DNA from: Caenimonas sedimenti
Lineage (GTDB): Bacteria > Pseudomonadota > Gammaproteobacteria > Burkholderiales > Burkholderiaceae_C
DNA length: 64,000 nt
Assembly (NCBI RefSeq): GCF_007833165.1
Contig: NZ_VOBQ01000024.1
Coordinates: 1-64,000, forward strand
Direction: 5' to 3'
This document shows, in pieces, positions 8,397-18,514 of this stretch. The notes beneath the pieces are model-generated. The model did not search any database and was not told the DNA's origin. It worked only from the letters and a program-made list of their open reading frames with translations. Numbering within the stretch: position 1 is the stretch's first letter; each line of letters opens with the position of its first letter. Both the position numbers and the translations under genes were made by a program.

Positions 8397-8974
8397 CGGG
8401 CACCTCCATCGTGCTCAGCCAGGCCGACTGGCTGTCGCTCTTCGTCCACTACCTCGCGCTCTCGCTGCTGTCGGTGGGCGGCGCGATCACCACGGCCCCC
8501 GACATGCACCGCTACCTGGTGCAGGAAAAGGCCTGGCTGAGCGAGCCGCAGTTCAGCGCCTCGATCTCCATCGCCCAGGCGGCACCAGGGCCCAATGTGC
8601 TGTTCGTGGCGCTCCTGGGGTGGAACGTGGGCCTGAACGCCGGCGGCTTGTGGATGGCGCTGTTCGGCATGGCGCTGTGCATGCTGGGCATCATGCTGCC
8701 CTCGACCACCCTCACCTACATGGCCGCGCGCTGGGGCCACGCCAACCGCGAGCTGCGCGCCGTGCGCGCGTTCAAGCAAGGGATGGCGCCGGTGGTCGTG
8801 GCGCTGCTCGTCGCGACGGGCTGGATCCTCGCCACGGCCAACGGCTACGAACTGCGCAACTGGCCGACCTGGGCGCTGGCGCTGGCCAGCACGCTGCTCG
8901 TGTGGCGCACCCGCATCCACCTGCTGTGGCTGCTGGGTGCGGGCGCCATCGCCGGCTGGCTGGGCTGGGTCTAG
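8393..8974 (+). CDS. chrA: Chromate transporter, second CHR half
   Basis: 193-aa CHR-domain membrane protein. It shows SVGGAITTAPDM in place of the GFGG motif and AQAAPGPNVLFVALLG as the proline-rich signature. The GTG start overlaps the TGA of the first half (GTGA), indicating translational coupling and a heteromeric transporter. It ends in hydrophobic helices (LLWLLGAGAIAGWLGWV). Its partner is the preceding gene. Confidence 0.85.
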   Translation: MTGTSIVLSQADWLSLFVHYLALSLLSVGGAITTAPDMHRYLVQEKAWLSEPQFSASISIAQAAPGPNVLFVALLGWNVGLNAGGLWMALFGMALCMLGIMLPSTTLTYMAARWGHANRELRAVRAFKQGMAPVVVALLVATGWILATANGYELRNWPTWALALASTLLVWRTRIHLLWLLGAGAIAGWLGWV

Positions 8975-8977
8975 GAA

Positions 8978-9199
8978 CTACCCCTTCTTGCCACCCACCA
9001 CCAGCAGCAAGCCGCCCACCAGCATCGCGCCGACGCCCACCCACATCGGGACGTTGAAGGTCTCCTTCTCCTTCACCTTCACTTCGAGGGGCCCCACTTT
9101 CAAGGCGGTCGTCTCCTTGGAATAGCTGAAGCCGCCGTAGACCAGCGCGAGTGCGCCGGCGACGAGGAGAAGGATGGCGATGATGCGGGTGGGAGTCAT
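8978..9199 (-). CDS. Small two-helix membrane protein, unknown
   Basis: 73 aa. Two hydrophobic segments (about residues 6-24 and 51-70) flank a charged loop with the pattern LKVGPLEVKVKEKETFNVP, and the protein ends in GGKKG. Similar short proteins are common as hypothetical membrane proteins in Comamonadaceae, from memory. It converges on the chromate transporter with 3 bp between stops. Function unknown. Confidence 0.65.
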   Translation of the reverse strand: MTPTRIIAILLLVAGALALVYGGFSYSKETTALKVGPLEVKVKEKETFNVPMWVGVGAMLVGGLLLVVGGKKG

Positions 9200-9242
9200 G
9201 GGCCATCTTGCGGCGCTTCCGTGCGCCGCGCAAGCCTCCAGC

Positions 9243-9962
9243 TCATCCGTCCGTCAGCAATTGCGGCAACAACTGCGCTGCCGTGCCGCGCAGCACCGCA
9301 TCGGCGGCGTCGTCCAGGTCGCTTGGGTGCGGGTTGATGACGGCCACCCGGCCCTTCGTCAGTCGCGCGAGTCCCGCCGCAGGGTAGACGACCCCCGAGG
9401 TGCCGACGACCAGCATCACGTCGCAGTCCCGCGCCGCGCGCTCGGCCTCCTGCAGTTCCCGCAGCGGCAATGACTCGCCGAACCACACCACGGCGGGCCG
9501 CAACTGGTTGCCGCAAGTCGAACAGGACGGCGGGCTGCCGGCCACCACCGCCTGCGGATCGCAACAAGCACGCGGCACATCGAGCCACTTGTCCTCGGCG
9601 ATGTTGCCGTGCAACGCCAGCACGCCTTCGGAGCCGGCGCGCTGGTGCAGGCCGTCGACGTTCTGCGTCACCACGGTCAGCCGGCCGGGGTGGCGCCTCG
9701 CGAAATCGGCCAGGGCCCGGTGCCCCGCATTGGGTTCGACCTGCGCCACGGCCGCGCGGCGCGAGGCGTACCAGTCCCAGACCATCGCCGGGTTGGCGCG
9801 GAAGGCGTCCTCGGTCGCGAGGTCTTCGGGGCGGAACCGGGACCAGAGACCGGTCAATGCATCCCGGAAAGTCGGCACGCCCGACTCGGCGCTCATGCCG
9901 GCGCCGGTGAGGACGAACAGGTGCCGGGCAGCGCGCACCCAACCTCGGACTTGATCGTTCAT
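9243..9962 (-). CDS. cobB: NAD-dependent protein deacylase (sirtuin, CobB type)
   Basis: 239-aa SIR2-family enzyme that removes acyl groups from lysine using NAD. Key motifs appear in order: GAGMSAESGVPTFRD (NAD binding), TQNVDGLHQRAG, catalytic His in ALHGNI, a four-Cys zinc site (CC then CSTCG), VVWFGE, and VVGTSGVVYPAA. ATG 9962 is chosen because the sirtuin core starts soon after. A longer frame begins 20 codons upstream. It is divergent from the zinc-ribbon protein gene. Classic targets include acetyl-CoA synthetases; a PrpE lies in this window but far away. Confidence 0.88.
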   Translation of the reverse strand: MNDQVRGWVRAARHLFVLTGAGMSAESGVPTFRDALTGLWSRFRPEDLATEDAFRANPAMVWDWYASRRAAVAQVEPNAGHRALADFARRHPGRLTVVTQNVDGLHQRAGSEGVLALHGNIAEDKWLDVPRACCDPQAVVAGSPPSCSTCGNQLRPAVVWFGESLPLRELQEAERAARDCDVMLVVGTSGVVYPAAGLARLTKGRVAVINPHPSDLDDAADAVLRGTAAQLLPQLLTDG

Positions 9963-10023
9963 GGAAGGAATCGAGCGAATCGTGACATTGTCGTCCTGGG
10001 GCGCCGTCGGGCTGTGCAACACA

Positions 10024-10052
10024 TTGTTGGCTTAGATACATTCAGATACTAT
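10024..10052 (+). promoter_or_regulatory. Sigma-70-type promoter candidate for the zinc-ribbon protein gene
   Basis: TTGTTG (10024-10029), a 17-bp spacer and TACTAT (10047-10052), ending 35 bp before the ATG at 10088. This is an unusually AT-rich spot in a GC-rich intergenic region. Prediction from pattern only. Confidence 0.45.
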
Positions 10053-10087
10053 GACGTCCTTAGCAGTACATCAGCGAGGCCGCGAGG

Positions 10088-12142
10088 ATGGAGATGAACG
10101 CCCCCCAAGCCACCGAGGACGAAGCCAGATTCGACGTGGTCGTCCGCATGCCGGCCGGGCGCCGGCTGGAAGACGTGGCCAAGCTGGCCGACGCCGCCGG
10201 GATTCGCCCCGACCACGTCGAAACGGTGATGAAGGCGCTGCGCAACGGCCCTGCCGCCAAGATCGGCGCGGCGGTCAACCGGCAGCGCGCCGAAAAGGCC
10301 CGCGACCAGTTCACGCGAGCTGGCCTGTCGGTGGAACTGACGCCCGTGCTCAGCCTCTCGGCCGTCACCACCGGCGCCTTCGACAACCTGTTCACCTGCC
10401 CCAATTGCGGCCAGCGCGTGACGTTGCCGGAAAACCGCCAGTGCCCCAACTGCACCGTGTTCGTCGACAAGGTCACCGACGAGATGATCCTGCGCCGCAA
10501 GCTGCGCGAGAAGGAACGGGCGGCGCTCGACTTCCGCACCGCGCGCGACCAGCAGCATGCCGAGAAGAGCGCGAAGGAGTCGCTGGAGGCGCAGATCCGC
10601 GCGGAGATCCGCAAGGAACTGGAGGCGGAGTACGGCATCAAGGGCGGCGGTGGAGGCGGCGTGCGCAAGGGCGTGGTCGCGGCCGCGGTGCTCGCGCTCG
10701 CCGCGGCCGCCTTCGTCGGCGGACGCGGCACATCGGCGGGCTGGACCATGGCCGGCCTGTTCGGCAGCGGCAATGCCAACAGCCAGGCCGCCAAGGCCGG
10801 CAAGATGCTCGACAAGCTGGATGCGGGGGCGGCAGCGGGCGGCTCCACGGCGGCGGCGGCGGCGGCCTATGGCGGCCCGGCCACGGGCGACCCGGACGTG
10901 GATGACCCGCTGGTGCAGGCGGCGGGGGGCAAACGAGTCGGCGCCAAGGGCATCTCGGTCGAACAGGCCGTGGCCGCGGCACAGACGCTGGCGAAATCGG
11001 TCGGCTACAAGACGGCGGGCACGGACGGCGCCGCCGCCGGCGGCAACCCCGCGCCCACCGGGTCGGCGGACGGCACAGCTGCCGCCGGCGGCGCCCCGGC
11101 GGCGGCAGGCGCCGCGCCAGCCGCCAGCTTTTCACCGCGCGTGCGCACCCTGCTCGCCTTCGACCTGACGCGCCTGCTGGCCGAACTGGGCCAGTTGCCG
11201 CGTTCCCGCGAAATGCTCAAGGCGCTACGGGCCATCCCGGCGCATGCCGCGGACGCGGCACTCTCCACGGCCGCCGGGGTTGCCGACGCCGAGGTGCGGG
11301 CCTGGACCCTGGCCAGCACCGCGCCCGGCGCCCTGCGCCCGGCCGCCGAACGCCTGATCTCCGACGCGCAAGCCATCGCCGACCCGTTCTGGCGGACCAA
11401 GGCGCTGATGCAGGCCGGCGTGATCGCGGCGCGGCAGCCGCACCTGCCGCCTGAGCTGGCGCGCCTGTTCCTGAACAAGTCGGCGGAGGGGCTGAAAACG
11501 ATCCAGGGGCCGCAGCAGGCAGCCGCCATGGGCGATTGGACGGTCGCCCTGGGCGAAGTCCTGCTGGCGGAGGCGACGGCCCGCGCCAAGGTCGGCCAAT
11601 GGACCCAGGCCCGCACGATCGGGGCCCAGCTCGAGGCCATGATCGCGCAGGCACCTGACGCTTCGGCCGGCGCCCGGCTGCACGCCATCGACTACCAGCT
11701 GAAATCGTTGACCGGCGAGGCGGACAAGGCGGCGGGGGCGCTGGCCGCCGGCCTGGCACTTGCGGCCCGGGAGCCCGATCTCGCCGAGCGCGCCGCCTTG
11801 CTGCGCGCCATGGCGGCACTGGCGGGCGGCACTGCCGACGGGGCGATGGCCACCGCCATCGAATCCGTGAAGACGGCCGCCCTTCCCAAGAACGGCTACG
11901 AGCGCGCCCGCGCCATGACCATGCTGGCGCTGCTGCACGCCGACGCCGGCATGCGCGCACGCGCCGGCGAGTACACCCAACTGGCGTTGAGCACGCCCCA
12001 GCTGGACGCGGCCGAAGCCATGGAACTGCACGCCGATCTGCTGTTGCGAGGCGACATGGTCACGGCGAAATCGCTGCACGGTGCGGGCCTGTATGCCGAC
12101 GCCGAGGCGATGCTGCGGCGGCTGGGGGAACTGCTGCTCTGA
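10088..12142 (+). CDS. Zinc-ribbon, single-TM protein with helical-repeat C-terminus, unknown
   Basis: 684 aa, not recognised as a named family. The first about 85 residues resemble the C-terminal fold of ribosomal protein L7/L12 (NGPAAKIGAAVNRQRAEKA then AGLSVEL). Next come a zinc ribbon (CPNCGQRVTLPENRQCPNC), a charged coiled coil (about 125-180), a Gly run, and one membrane helix (VVAAAVLALAAAAFVGG). A long Ala/Gly/Pro linker follows, and the last about 310 residues are Ala-rich helical, TPR-like repeats. The likely topology is cytoplasmic N-terminus with exported repeats. It precedes convergent rlmB. A scaffold or envelope-quality-control role is a guess; start codons ATG 10088 and 10094 are both possible. 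Confidence 0.65.
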   Translation: MEMNAPQATEDEARFDVVVRMPAGRRLEDVAKLADAAGIRPDHVETVMKALRNGPAAKIGAAVNRQRAEKARDQFTRAGLSVELTPVLSLSAVTTGAFDNLFTCPNCGQRVTLPENRQCPNCTVFVDKVTDEMILRRKLREKERAALDFRTARDQQHAEKSAKESLEAQIRAEIRKELEAEYGIKGGGGGGVRKGVVAAAVLALAAAAFVGGRGTSAGWTMAGLFGSGNANSQAAKAGKMLDKLDAGAAAGGSTAAAAAAYGGPATGDPDVDDPLVQAAGGKRVGAKGISVEQAVAAAQTLAKSVGYKTAGTDGAAAGGNPAPTGSADGTAAAGGAPAAAGAAPAASFSPRVRTLLAFDLTRLLAELGQLPRSREMLKALRAIPAHAADAALSTAAGVADAEVRAWTLASTAPGALRPAAERLISDAQAIADPFWRTKALMQAGVIAARQPHLPPELARLFLNKSAEGLKTIQGPQQAAAMGDWTVALGEVLLAEATARAKVGQWTQARTIGAQLEAMIAQAPDASAGARLHAIDYQLKSLTGEADKAAGALAAGLALAAREPDLAERAALLRAMAALAGGTADGAMATAIESVKTAALPKNGYERARAMTMLALLHADAGMRARAGEYTQLALSTPQLDAAEAMELHADLLLRGDMVTAKSLHGAGLYADAEAMLRRLGELLL

Positions 12143-12161
12143 GTCCGGCCGCGGGTTCGCT

Positions 12162-12899
12162 TCAACCCGCCCGCTGCCGCACCGCCTCGTAGAGGCAGAT
12201 CCCGCTGGCCACCGAGACGTTCAGGCTTTCCACGGCGCCCGCCATGGGAATCGACACCAGCGAATCGCAGGTCTTGCGCGTGAGCTGGCGCAGCCCGGCG
12301 CCCTCCGCGCCCAGCACCAGGGCGGTGGCGGTCTTCAGGTCGGCCTGGTAGAGCGACTGCGGCGCTTCGTCGCCCAGCCCCAGGCACCAGATGTTGCGCT
12401 CTTTCAGTTCACCCAGCGTGCGCGCGAGGTTGGTCACCATGAAATACGGCACGGTTTCGGCGGCGCCGCTCGCCACCTTCGCCACCGTGGCATTGATGCC
12501 GACGGCATGGTCCTTGGGTGCGATCACGGCATGGCACCCGGCACCGTCGGCCACCCGGAGGCAGGCCCCGAGGTTGTGCGGGTCGGTCACGCCGTCCAGC
12601 ACCAGCAGCAGTGGCGGCCCCGCCACGCCATCGAGCAGGTCGTCCAGCGAATGCGCCACCGGCAAGGCCTCGACCCGGGCCACGACGCCCTGGTGGCCGG
12701 CGCTGCCCGCGAGGCGCGAAAGCCGCAGGCCGTCGGCCTCGACGAGGCGCAGCCCGGCCTCCTGCGCGCGCTGCTGGAACTGTCGCATCCGCGCGTCCTT
12801 GCGGCTGGCGTCGACGTACAACTCGAGGATGGATTGAGGGGCCGTGCGCATTCGCACACCGACCGCGTGAAATCCAAAGAGGACCTTGGGGGAAGACAT
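12162..12899 (-). CDS. rlmB: 23S rRNA (guanosine(2251)-2'-O)-methyltransferase
   Basis: 245-aa SpoU-family methyltransferase that methylates the 2'-OH of G2251 in the ribosomal P-site loop. It has the N-terminal L30e-like substrate domain (LFGFHAV then VVARVE). The trefoil-knot catalytic domain shows LDGVTDPHNLGA (motif 1), GAEGAGLR (motif 2) and PMAGAVESLNVSVA (motif 3). The start is the ATG at 12899, which begins the typical MSSPKVLFGFHAV sequence. It is divergent from the haem-sensor gene, 67 bp apart. Confidence 0.92.
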   Translation of the reverse strand: MSSPKVLFGFHAVGVRMRTAPQSILELYVDASRKDARMRQFQQRAQEAGLRLVEADGLRLSRLAGSAGHQGVVARVEALPVAHSLDDLLDGVAGPPLLLVLDGVTDPHNLGACLRVADGAGCHAVIAPKDHAVGINATVAKVASGAAETVPYFMVTNLARTLGELKERNIWCLGLGDEAPQSLYQADLKTATALVLGAEGAGLRQLTRKTCDSLVSIPMAGAVESLNVSVASGICLYEAVRQRAG

Positions 12900-12966
12900 C
12901 ACAGGATTATCCGGTGGTCGTGCACTGACCCGATGAGTAGAATCGCCTGACAACAGGAGAGTGGTA

Positions 12967-13842
12967 ATGGGACTCCGGCTCAAGTTCAACCTCGTGCTGA
13001 TCGTCGTCTTCCTTGCCGGGTTCGCCGCGGCGGGCTGGGTCTCGCGCCAGCTGTTGCAGGAGAACGCCCGCGACGAGGTCATCCGCGACGCGCGGTTGAT
13101 GATGGAGGCGGCCATCTCGGTGCGCACCTACACGGTGGACCAGATCCGGCCACACCTGATCAAGCAGATGGACGAAGTCTTCCTGCCCCAGACGGTGCCG
13201 GCCTTCGCCGCCACCGAAGCCATCTCCACGCTGCGCAAGAAATACACCGAGTACAGCTACAAGGAAGCCACGCTCAACCCCACCAACCCGCGCAATCGCA
13301 CGGCGGACTGGGAAGCCGACATCGTCAACACCTTCCGGCAATACCCGGACCGCAAGGAAATGGTCGGCGAGCGGCAATCCTCCTCGGGCAAGTCGCTGTT
13401 CATCGCGGCGCCCATCAAGATCGGCAACCCGGCCTGCCTGCAGTGCCACAGCACGCCATCGGCCGCGCCGCCCACCATGCTCAAGATCTACGGCGAGGCC
13501 AACGGCTTCGGCTGGAAGCACAACGAGATCGTCGGCGCCCAGGTCGTGTCGGTCCCGATGGACGTGCCGCTCGCCAAGGCGGACCGCGCCTTCACCACCT
13601 TCATGGCGTCGCTGGCCGGCGTGTTCCTCTCCGTCTTCATCGTGCTCAACATCATGCTGAGCTGGCTCATCGTGCGGCCGATCCGCCAGATGTCGGAAGC
13701 GGCGGACAAGATCAGCACCGGCGACTTCGGCGTGCCGGAGTTCAAGGACAAGGGCAAGGACGAGATGTCCGTGCTCGGCAGCTCCTTCAACCGCATGCGC
13801 CGCAGCCTCGAGAAGGCCATGCAGATGATCGGCGACCAGTAA
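12967..13842 (+). CDS. DUF3365 (Tll0287-like) c-type haem sensor with HAMP domain
   Basis: 291-aa inner-membrane protein. An N-terminal helix (about 5-25) and a second helix (about 205-228) enclose a periplasmic DUF3365 domain containing one covalent haem motif, C157-L-Q-C160-H161. A HAMP segment (IVRPIRQMSEAADKIS) follows, and the protein ends about 30 residues later without a kinase, cyclase or methyl-accepting domain. An AGGAGA ribosome site precedes ATG 12967. The gene lies 13 bp before a kinase-cyclase gene in the same direction, so it probably senses a periplasmic redox or gas signal for that protein. The partnership is inference. Confidence 0.85.
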   Translation: MGLRLKFNLVLIVVFLAGFAAAGWVSRQLLQENARDEVIRDARLMMEAAISVRTYTVDQIRPHLIKQMDEVFLPQTVPAFAATEAISTLRKKYTEYSYKEATLNPTNPRNRTADWEADIVNTFRQYPDRKEMVGERQSSSGKSLFIAAPIKIGNPACLQCHSTPSAAPPTMLKIYGEANGFGWKHNEIVGAQVVSVPMDVPLAKADRAFTTFMASLAGVFLSVFIVLNIMLSWLIVRPIRQMSEAADKISTGDFGVPEFKDKGKDEMSVLGSSFNRMRRSLEKAMQMIGDQ

Positions 13843-13855
13843 CCCTGGGACCGCC

Positions 13856-16095
13856 GTGAGCTCCGCGCTGGGTCCCTCCGCCCCACCGGCCGCGAAAGCC
13901 GGGGGCGACGCTTCGGCCCTGCCGGCGAACTACCGGATCCACGAGTACGAGATCGAGCGGCCGCTGGGCGGCGGCGGCTTCGGCATCACCTACCTCGCGC
14001 GCGACGGCAACCTGAACCTGCCGGTTGCCATCAAGGAATACTTCCCGAACGATCTCGCCACGCGGGGCGCTAACCACACGGTGCTGGTGCGCGGCGGCCA
14101 GCAGGAGACGCAGGACCAGTACGTCTGGGGCCTGGAGCGCTTCCTGGACGAAGCGCGCGCGCTGGCGACCTTCCGCCACCCGAACATCGTGCGGGTGCTG
14201 CGCTACTTCCGCGACAACGGCACGGCCTACATCGTGATGGAGTACGAGACCGGCCTGGCCCTGAAGCGCTGGGTGCCGCAGAACGCGCCGCTGTCGCAGC
14301 GTTTGCTGCTGTCGATCGTGCGGCCGCTGCTCGATGGCCTCGAGCAGGTGCACAAGTCGGGCTTCCTGCACCGCGACATCAAGCCGGACAACATCTACGT
14401 GCGCGCCGACGGTTCGCCGGTGCTGCTCGATTTCGGCTCCGCCCGCCGCGTGCAGAGCAATCGGGAACTCACCAACATCGTGAGCCCGGGCTTCGCCCCG
14501 TTCGAGCAATACCACTCGCAGGGTAACCAGGGCCCCTGGACCGACATCTACTCGCTGGGCGCGGTGATGTACTGGATGGTCACGGGCAAGAAGCCGATGG
14601 AGTCCGCTGCCCGGGTCAAGAGCGACACGATGTTGCCGGCCTCCGCCGTCGCCGAGAGCAGCGTGTATGGCGAAGCCGTGCTGCACGCCATCGAATGGGC
14701 CATGACGCCAGAGGAGACCCGGCGGCCGCAGAGCGTGACCGAGTTCCGCGTGGCGCTGGAATCCGCGGGCGCGGTCGACACGGGGGATCACACGCAGCTG
14801 CTGCCGGATCGCAAGACCATGGCGGCCGCGGGTTTCGCGCCGTCTCTGCCCGCGTCGGGCGGCGCGGCGGCGCGGCGCAACCTGCTGGGCACCATCCTGT
14901 TCCTGGACCTGGTCGGCTATTCGATCCGTTCCGTCGACGACCAGGTGGCGGTGAAGAAGCTCTTCACCGAGCTGATCACCAAGGCGCTGCGCGGCGTGCC
15001 CGAGGACACGCGCATCGCCATCGACACCGGCGACGGCGCGGCCATCTGCTTCATGGGCGACCCCGAGGAAGCGATGCATTCCGCGCTGCTGCTGCGCGAC
15101 CTGCTCTCGCAGAAGTACGGCACGGTGCTGCAGGCGCGCATCGGCCTGCACATGGGGCCGGTCCGCGTCATCCAGGACATCAACGACCGCGTCAACGTCA
15201 TCGGCGACGGCATCAACGTCGCGCAGCGCGTGATGGACTTCGCGCAGCCCAACCAGATCCTGGTGTCCCGGGCCTACTACGACGTCATCTCGCGCATCAC
15301 GGACGACACCGCCGAGATGTTCGAGTACCGCGGCCAGTACGAGGACAAGCACGGCCGCATGCACGAGGTCTACGCCGTCGAGCCGGCGAAGACCGGCACC
15401 ACCAAGCGGGAGGGCCCGGCCACGGGGTACTCGCAGACGGTGCCGGTGGCATCCGTCCCGCTGGACGACGACGCCGTGCACGAAATCGAGGTCGAACTCG
15501 CCCGCCACATCGGGCCGCTGTCGAAAGTGCTGGTGAAGAAGGCGCGCGCCCTCGCGCAGACGCCCGAGCAGCTGCGCGAAGCGCTCGCCCCATCGATCCA
15601 GGAGCCGAAGGCCCGCGAGATGTTCCTGGCCGGCCACCACGGCCACAGCCAGCCGCCCAACAGCCAGAGCATGCCGCTGAGCGGCTCGCGCCCGAACACC
15701 ACGCAGCCGCGCAGCAGCGCGACACAGCCTCGCGCCAACCCGTCGCAACCGCGCAGCGGCCCCAGTCAGCCCAGCCAGCCGAGCCAGCCCAGCGGTCCGC
15801 GCGGCGATCACGCCGGGGACACGCGGCGCTCGATGACCCAGACAACCACAGGGTTCACGCGCGCCGCCCCGGTGTCGGGCCCGGCGCTCGACCTGACGGC
15901 GGAAGAACTGCAGGGGGTGGAACTGGCGTTGGGCCGCTTCATCGGCCCGATGGCCCGCATCGTCCTGAAGAAGGAGTCCGCGCGCAGCGGCAACCTGAAG
16001 GACCTGGTGGCGGCCCTGACTGGCCACATCGACCAGCAGGGGCAACGCGACGAATTCGTGGCGGCGTGCCACAAGGCGCTGTCGCGCCGGAACTT

Positions 16096-16099
<4 letters not shown>
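13856..16099 (+). CDS. Ser/Thr protein kinase fused to class III nucleotidyl cyclase domain
   Basis: 747 aa. Hanks-type kinase at about 28-305: glycine loop GGGGFGITYLA, K60, HRDIKPDN with catalytic D174, D192 in DFG, and APFEQ in place of APE. A class III cyclase domain (about 343-510) keeps both metal aspartates (D351 in FLDLVGYS, D393 in GDG), D451, and the N454-x3-R458 transition-state pair, so activity is plausible. A Ser/Gln/Pro linker then separates two related C-terminal modules (ELARHIGPLSKVLVKKA and LGRFIGPMARIVLKKES). No membrane helix is evident, so the upstream haem sensor may provide the membrane input. GTG start. The stop overlaps the convergent ABC gene by four bases. Confidence 0.88.
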
Positions 16100-16780
<681 letters not shown>

Positions 16781-16782
<2 letters not shown>

Positions 16783-17419
16783 GGCTTCTTCGGGGTGGAC
16801 GCGGCGTGACTTTATCGCGGCCGCATTAGCTGGGGCTTATGGCGCCGGCGCGCAGGCGGCCGACCGCGTGGTCCTGGTCGTCGGCGACTCGCTGAGCGCC
16901 GAGTATGGCCTGAAGCGCGGCACCGGCTGGGTGGCGCTGCTGGAACAGCGCCTGGCGAAGGAAAAGATCGCGGCCAAGGTGGTCAATGCCAGCATCAGCG
17001 GGGACACCACCTCGGGCGGGCGCTCGCGCCTGGGTGCGCTGCTCACGCAGCACAGGCCCGCGGTCGTGGTGCTGGAACTCGGCGGCAACGACGCGCTGCG
17101 CGGCCTGCCGCTGGCCATGACCGAGGACAACCTCTCGGCCATGACCCAAGCCGCGCAGAAGGCTGGCGCCAAGGTGCTGCTGGTGGGCATGCAAGTCCCG
17201 CCGAACTACGGCACCGCCTACGCCAATCAATTCGCCGGCCTGTTCGAAAAGGTGGGCAAGCAGCACAAGGCGGCCGTGGTGCCGTTCCTGTTGAAGGGCG
17301 TGGCTGACGGTCCGGACCCGACCAAGCTGTTCCAGCGCGATCGCATCCATCCGACGGAGGAAGCCCATCCGGTGATGCTGGACAACGTCTGGCCGGAACT
17401 GAAGAAACTGCTGCGGTGA
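16781..17419 (+). CDS. tesA: Periplasmic arylesterase/thioesterase/lysophospholipase (TesA)
   Basis: 212-aa SGNH hydrolase. It begins with an exported leader containing a twin-arginine pair (TRRDFIAAALAGAYGAGAQA). The catalytic blocks are GDSLSAEYG (Ser), the Gly/Asn blocks SISGDTTSGG and GGNDALRG, and DRIHPTEEAH (Asp-His). It hydrolyses acyl-CoA, lysophospholipids and aryl esters in the periplasm. ATG 16781 is favoured because the leader follows directly; ATG 16769 is possible. It overlaps selU by four bases at its 3' end. Confidence 0.9.
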
Positions 17420-18486
17420 GCGTGCAGGCCATTCCGGCGGACGAGGCGATCGCGCGGCTGTCCGAGTTCGACGCCGTCATCGATGCCCGCACGGAGGCGG
17501 AGTACGCCGAAGACCGCCTGCCCGGCGCGGTGAATTGGCCGTCGCTGAACGATGCCGAGCGCATCGAGGTCGGCACGCTGTACAAGCAGGTGAGCCCGTT
17601 CGAGGCGCGCAAGCGCGGGGCTTCGCTGGTCGCCGCCAACATCGCCCGGCACATCGAGCGCGGCGTGATGGACAAACCCAAGGGCTGGAAGCCGCTGGCC
17701 TATTGCTGGCGCGGCGGCCAGCGCAGCGGCTCGCTGGCGCTGGTGCTCGGACAGATCGGCTTCCGCGTGCACATCATCGAGGGCGGCTACAAGGCTTTCC
17801 GCGGCGCGGTGCTCGCGCAACTGCCGGCCCTGGCCGCCAACTACCGGTACCAGGTCATCTGCGGCCCCACGGGATCCGGCAAGACGCGGCTGTTGCAAGC
17901 GCTGGCGCAGGCCGGCGCGCAGGTGCTGGACCTGGAGGCGCTGGCCAGCCACCGCAGCTCGGTGCTGGGGCTGATCCCCGGCCAGCCGCAGCCTTCGCAG
18001 AAGCGTTTCGACACGCTGGTGTGGGAGACGCTGCGGCAGTTCGATGCCCGCCGGCCCGTGTTCGTCGAAAGCGAAAGCCGCAAGGTCGGCAACGTGGCGG
18101 TGCCGGACGGCCTGATCGAGGCGATGCGCGGCAGCGAGTGCCTGCGGCTGGAGCTTTGCGATGACGAACGCGTCCGGCTGCTGCTGGAGGACTACGCGTT
18201 CTTCACGGCGGACGCGGACCTGTTCTGCCAGCGCCTGGGTGCCCTCACGCAGCTGCGCGGCAAGGCGCAGGTGCAGGCTTGGCAGGACGAAGTGCGCCGG
18301 GGCAACCACGAACTGGTGGTGCGCGAACTGCTGTTGAAGCACTACGACCCGGGCTACGCGGCTTCGACGGCGCGCAATTTCGCGCAATTCGCGGCGGCGC
18401 CCGCCATCGCGCCGGCGGACCGGTCGCCGCAGGCGATGGCCGAACTCGCGCGTGCGATGGTGGCGGCGCCCGATACACTGGCCTGA
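17416..18486 (+). CDS. selU: tRNA 2-selenouridine synthase
   Basis: 356-aa MnmH/YbbB protein that converts 2-thiouridine in tRNA wobble positions to 2-selenouridine via a geranylated intermediate. The N-terminal rhodanese domain carries the active Cys in YCWRGGQRSGS. A P-loop GPTGSGKT follows near residue 155, then a C-terminal helical region. The GTG start overlaps the tesA stop (GTGA). The tesA-selU order resembles the E. coli tesA/ybbA/ybbB neighbourhood. No selD is visible in the window, so the selenophosphate donor must be made elsewhere. Confidence 0.9.
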   Translation: MSVQAIPADEAIARLSEFDAVIDARTEAEYAEDRLPGAVNWPSLNDAERIEVGTLYKQVSPFEARKRGASLVAANIARHIERGVMDKPKGWKPLAYCWRGGQRSGSLALVLGQIGFRVHIIEGGYKAFRGAVLAQLPALAANYRYQVICGPTGSGKTRLLQALAQAGAQVLDLEALASHRSSVLGLIPGQPQPSQKRFDTLVWETLRQFDARRPVFVESESRKVGNVAVPDGLIEAMRGSECLRLELCDDERVRLLLEDYAFFTADADLFCQRLGALTQLRGKAQVQAWQDEVRRGNHELVVRELLLKHYDPGYAASTARNFAQFAAAPAIAPADRSPQAMAELARAMVAAPDTLA

Positions 18487-18514
18487 GCACCCCAGCAGCA
18501 GGGTGCGCGGACCG

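Noticed and set aside
13787..16072. Long open frame antisense to the kinase-cyclase gene
   Set aside because: His/Arg/Ala-rich translation with no recognisable domain, lying fully opposite a gene with intact catalytic motifs; a normal by-product of high GC at third codon positions.
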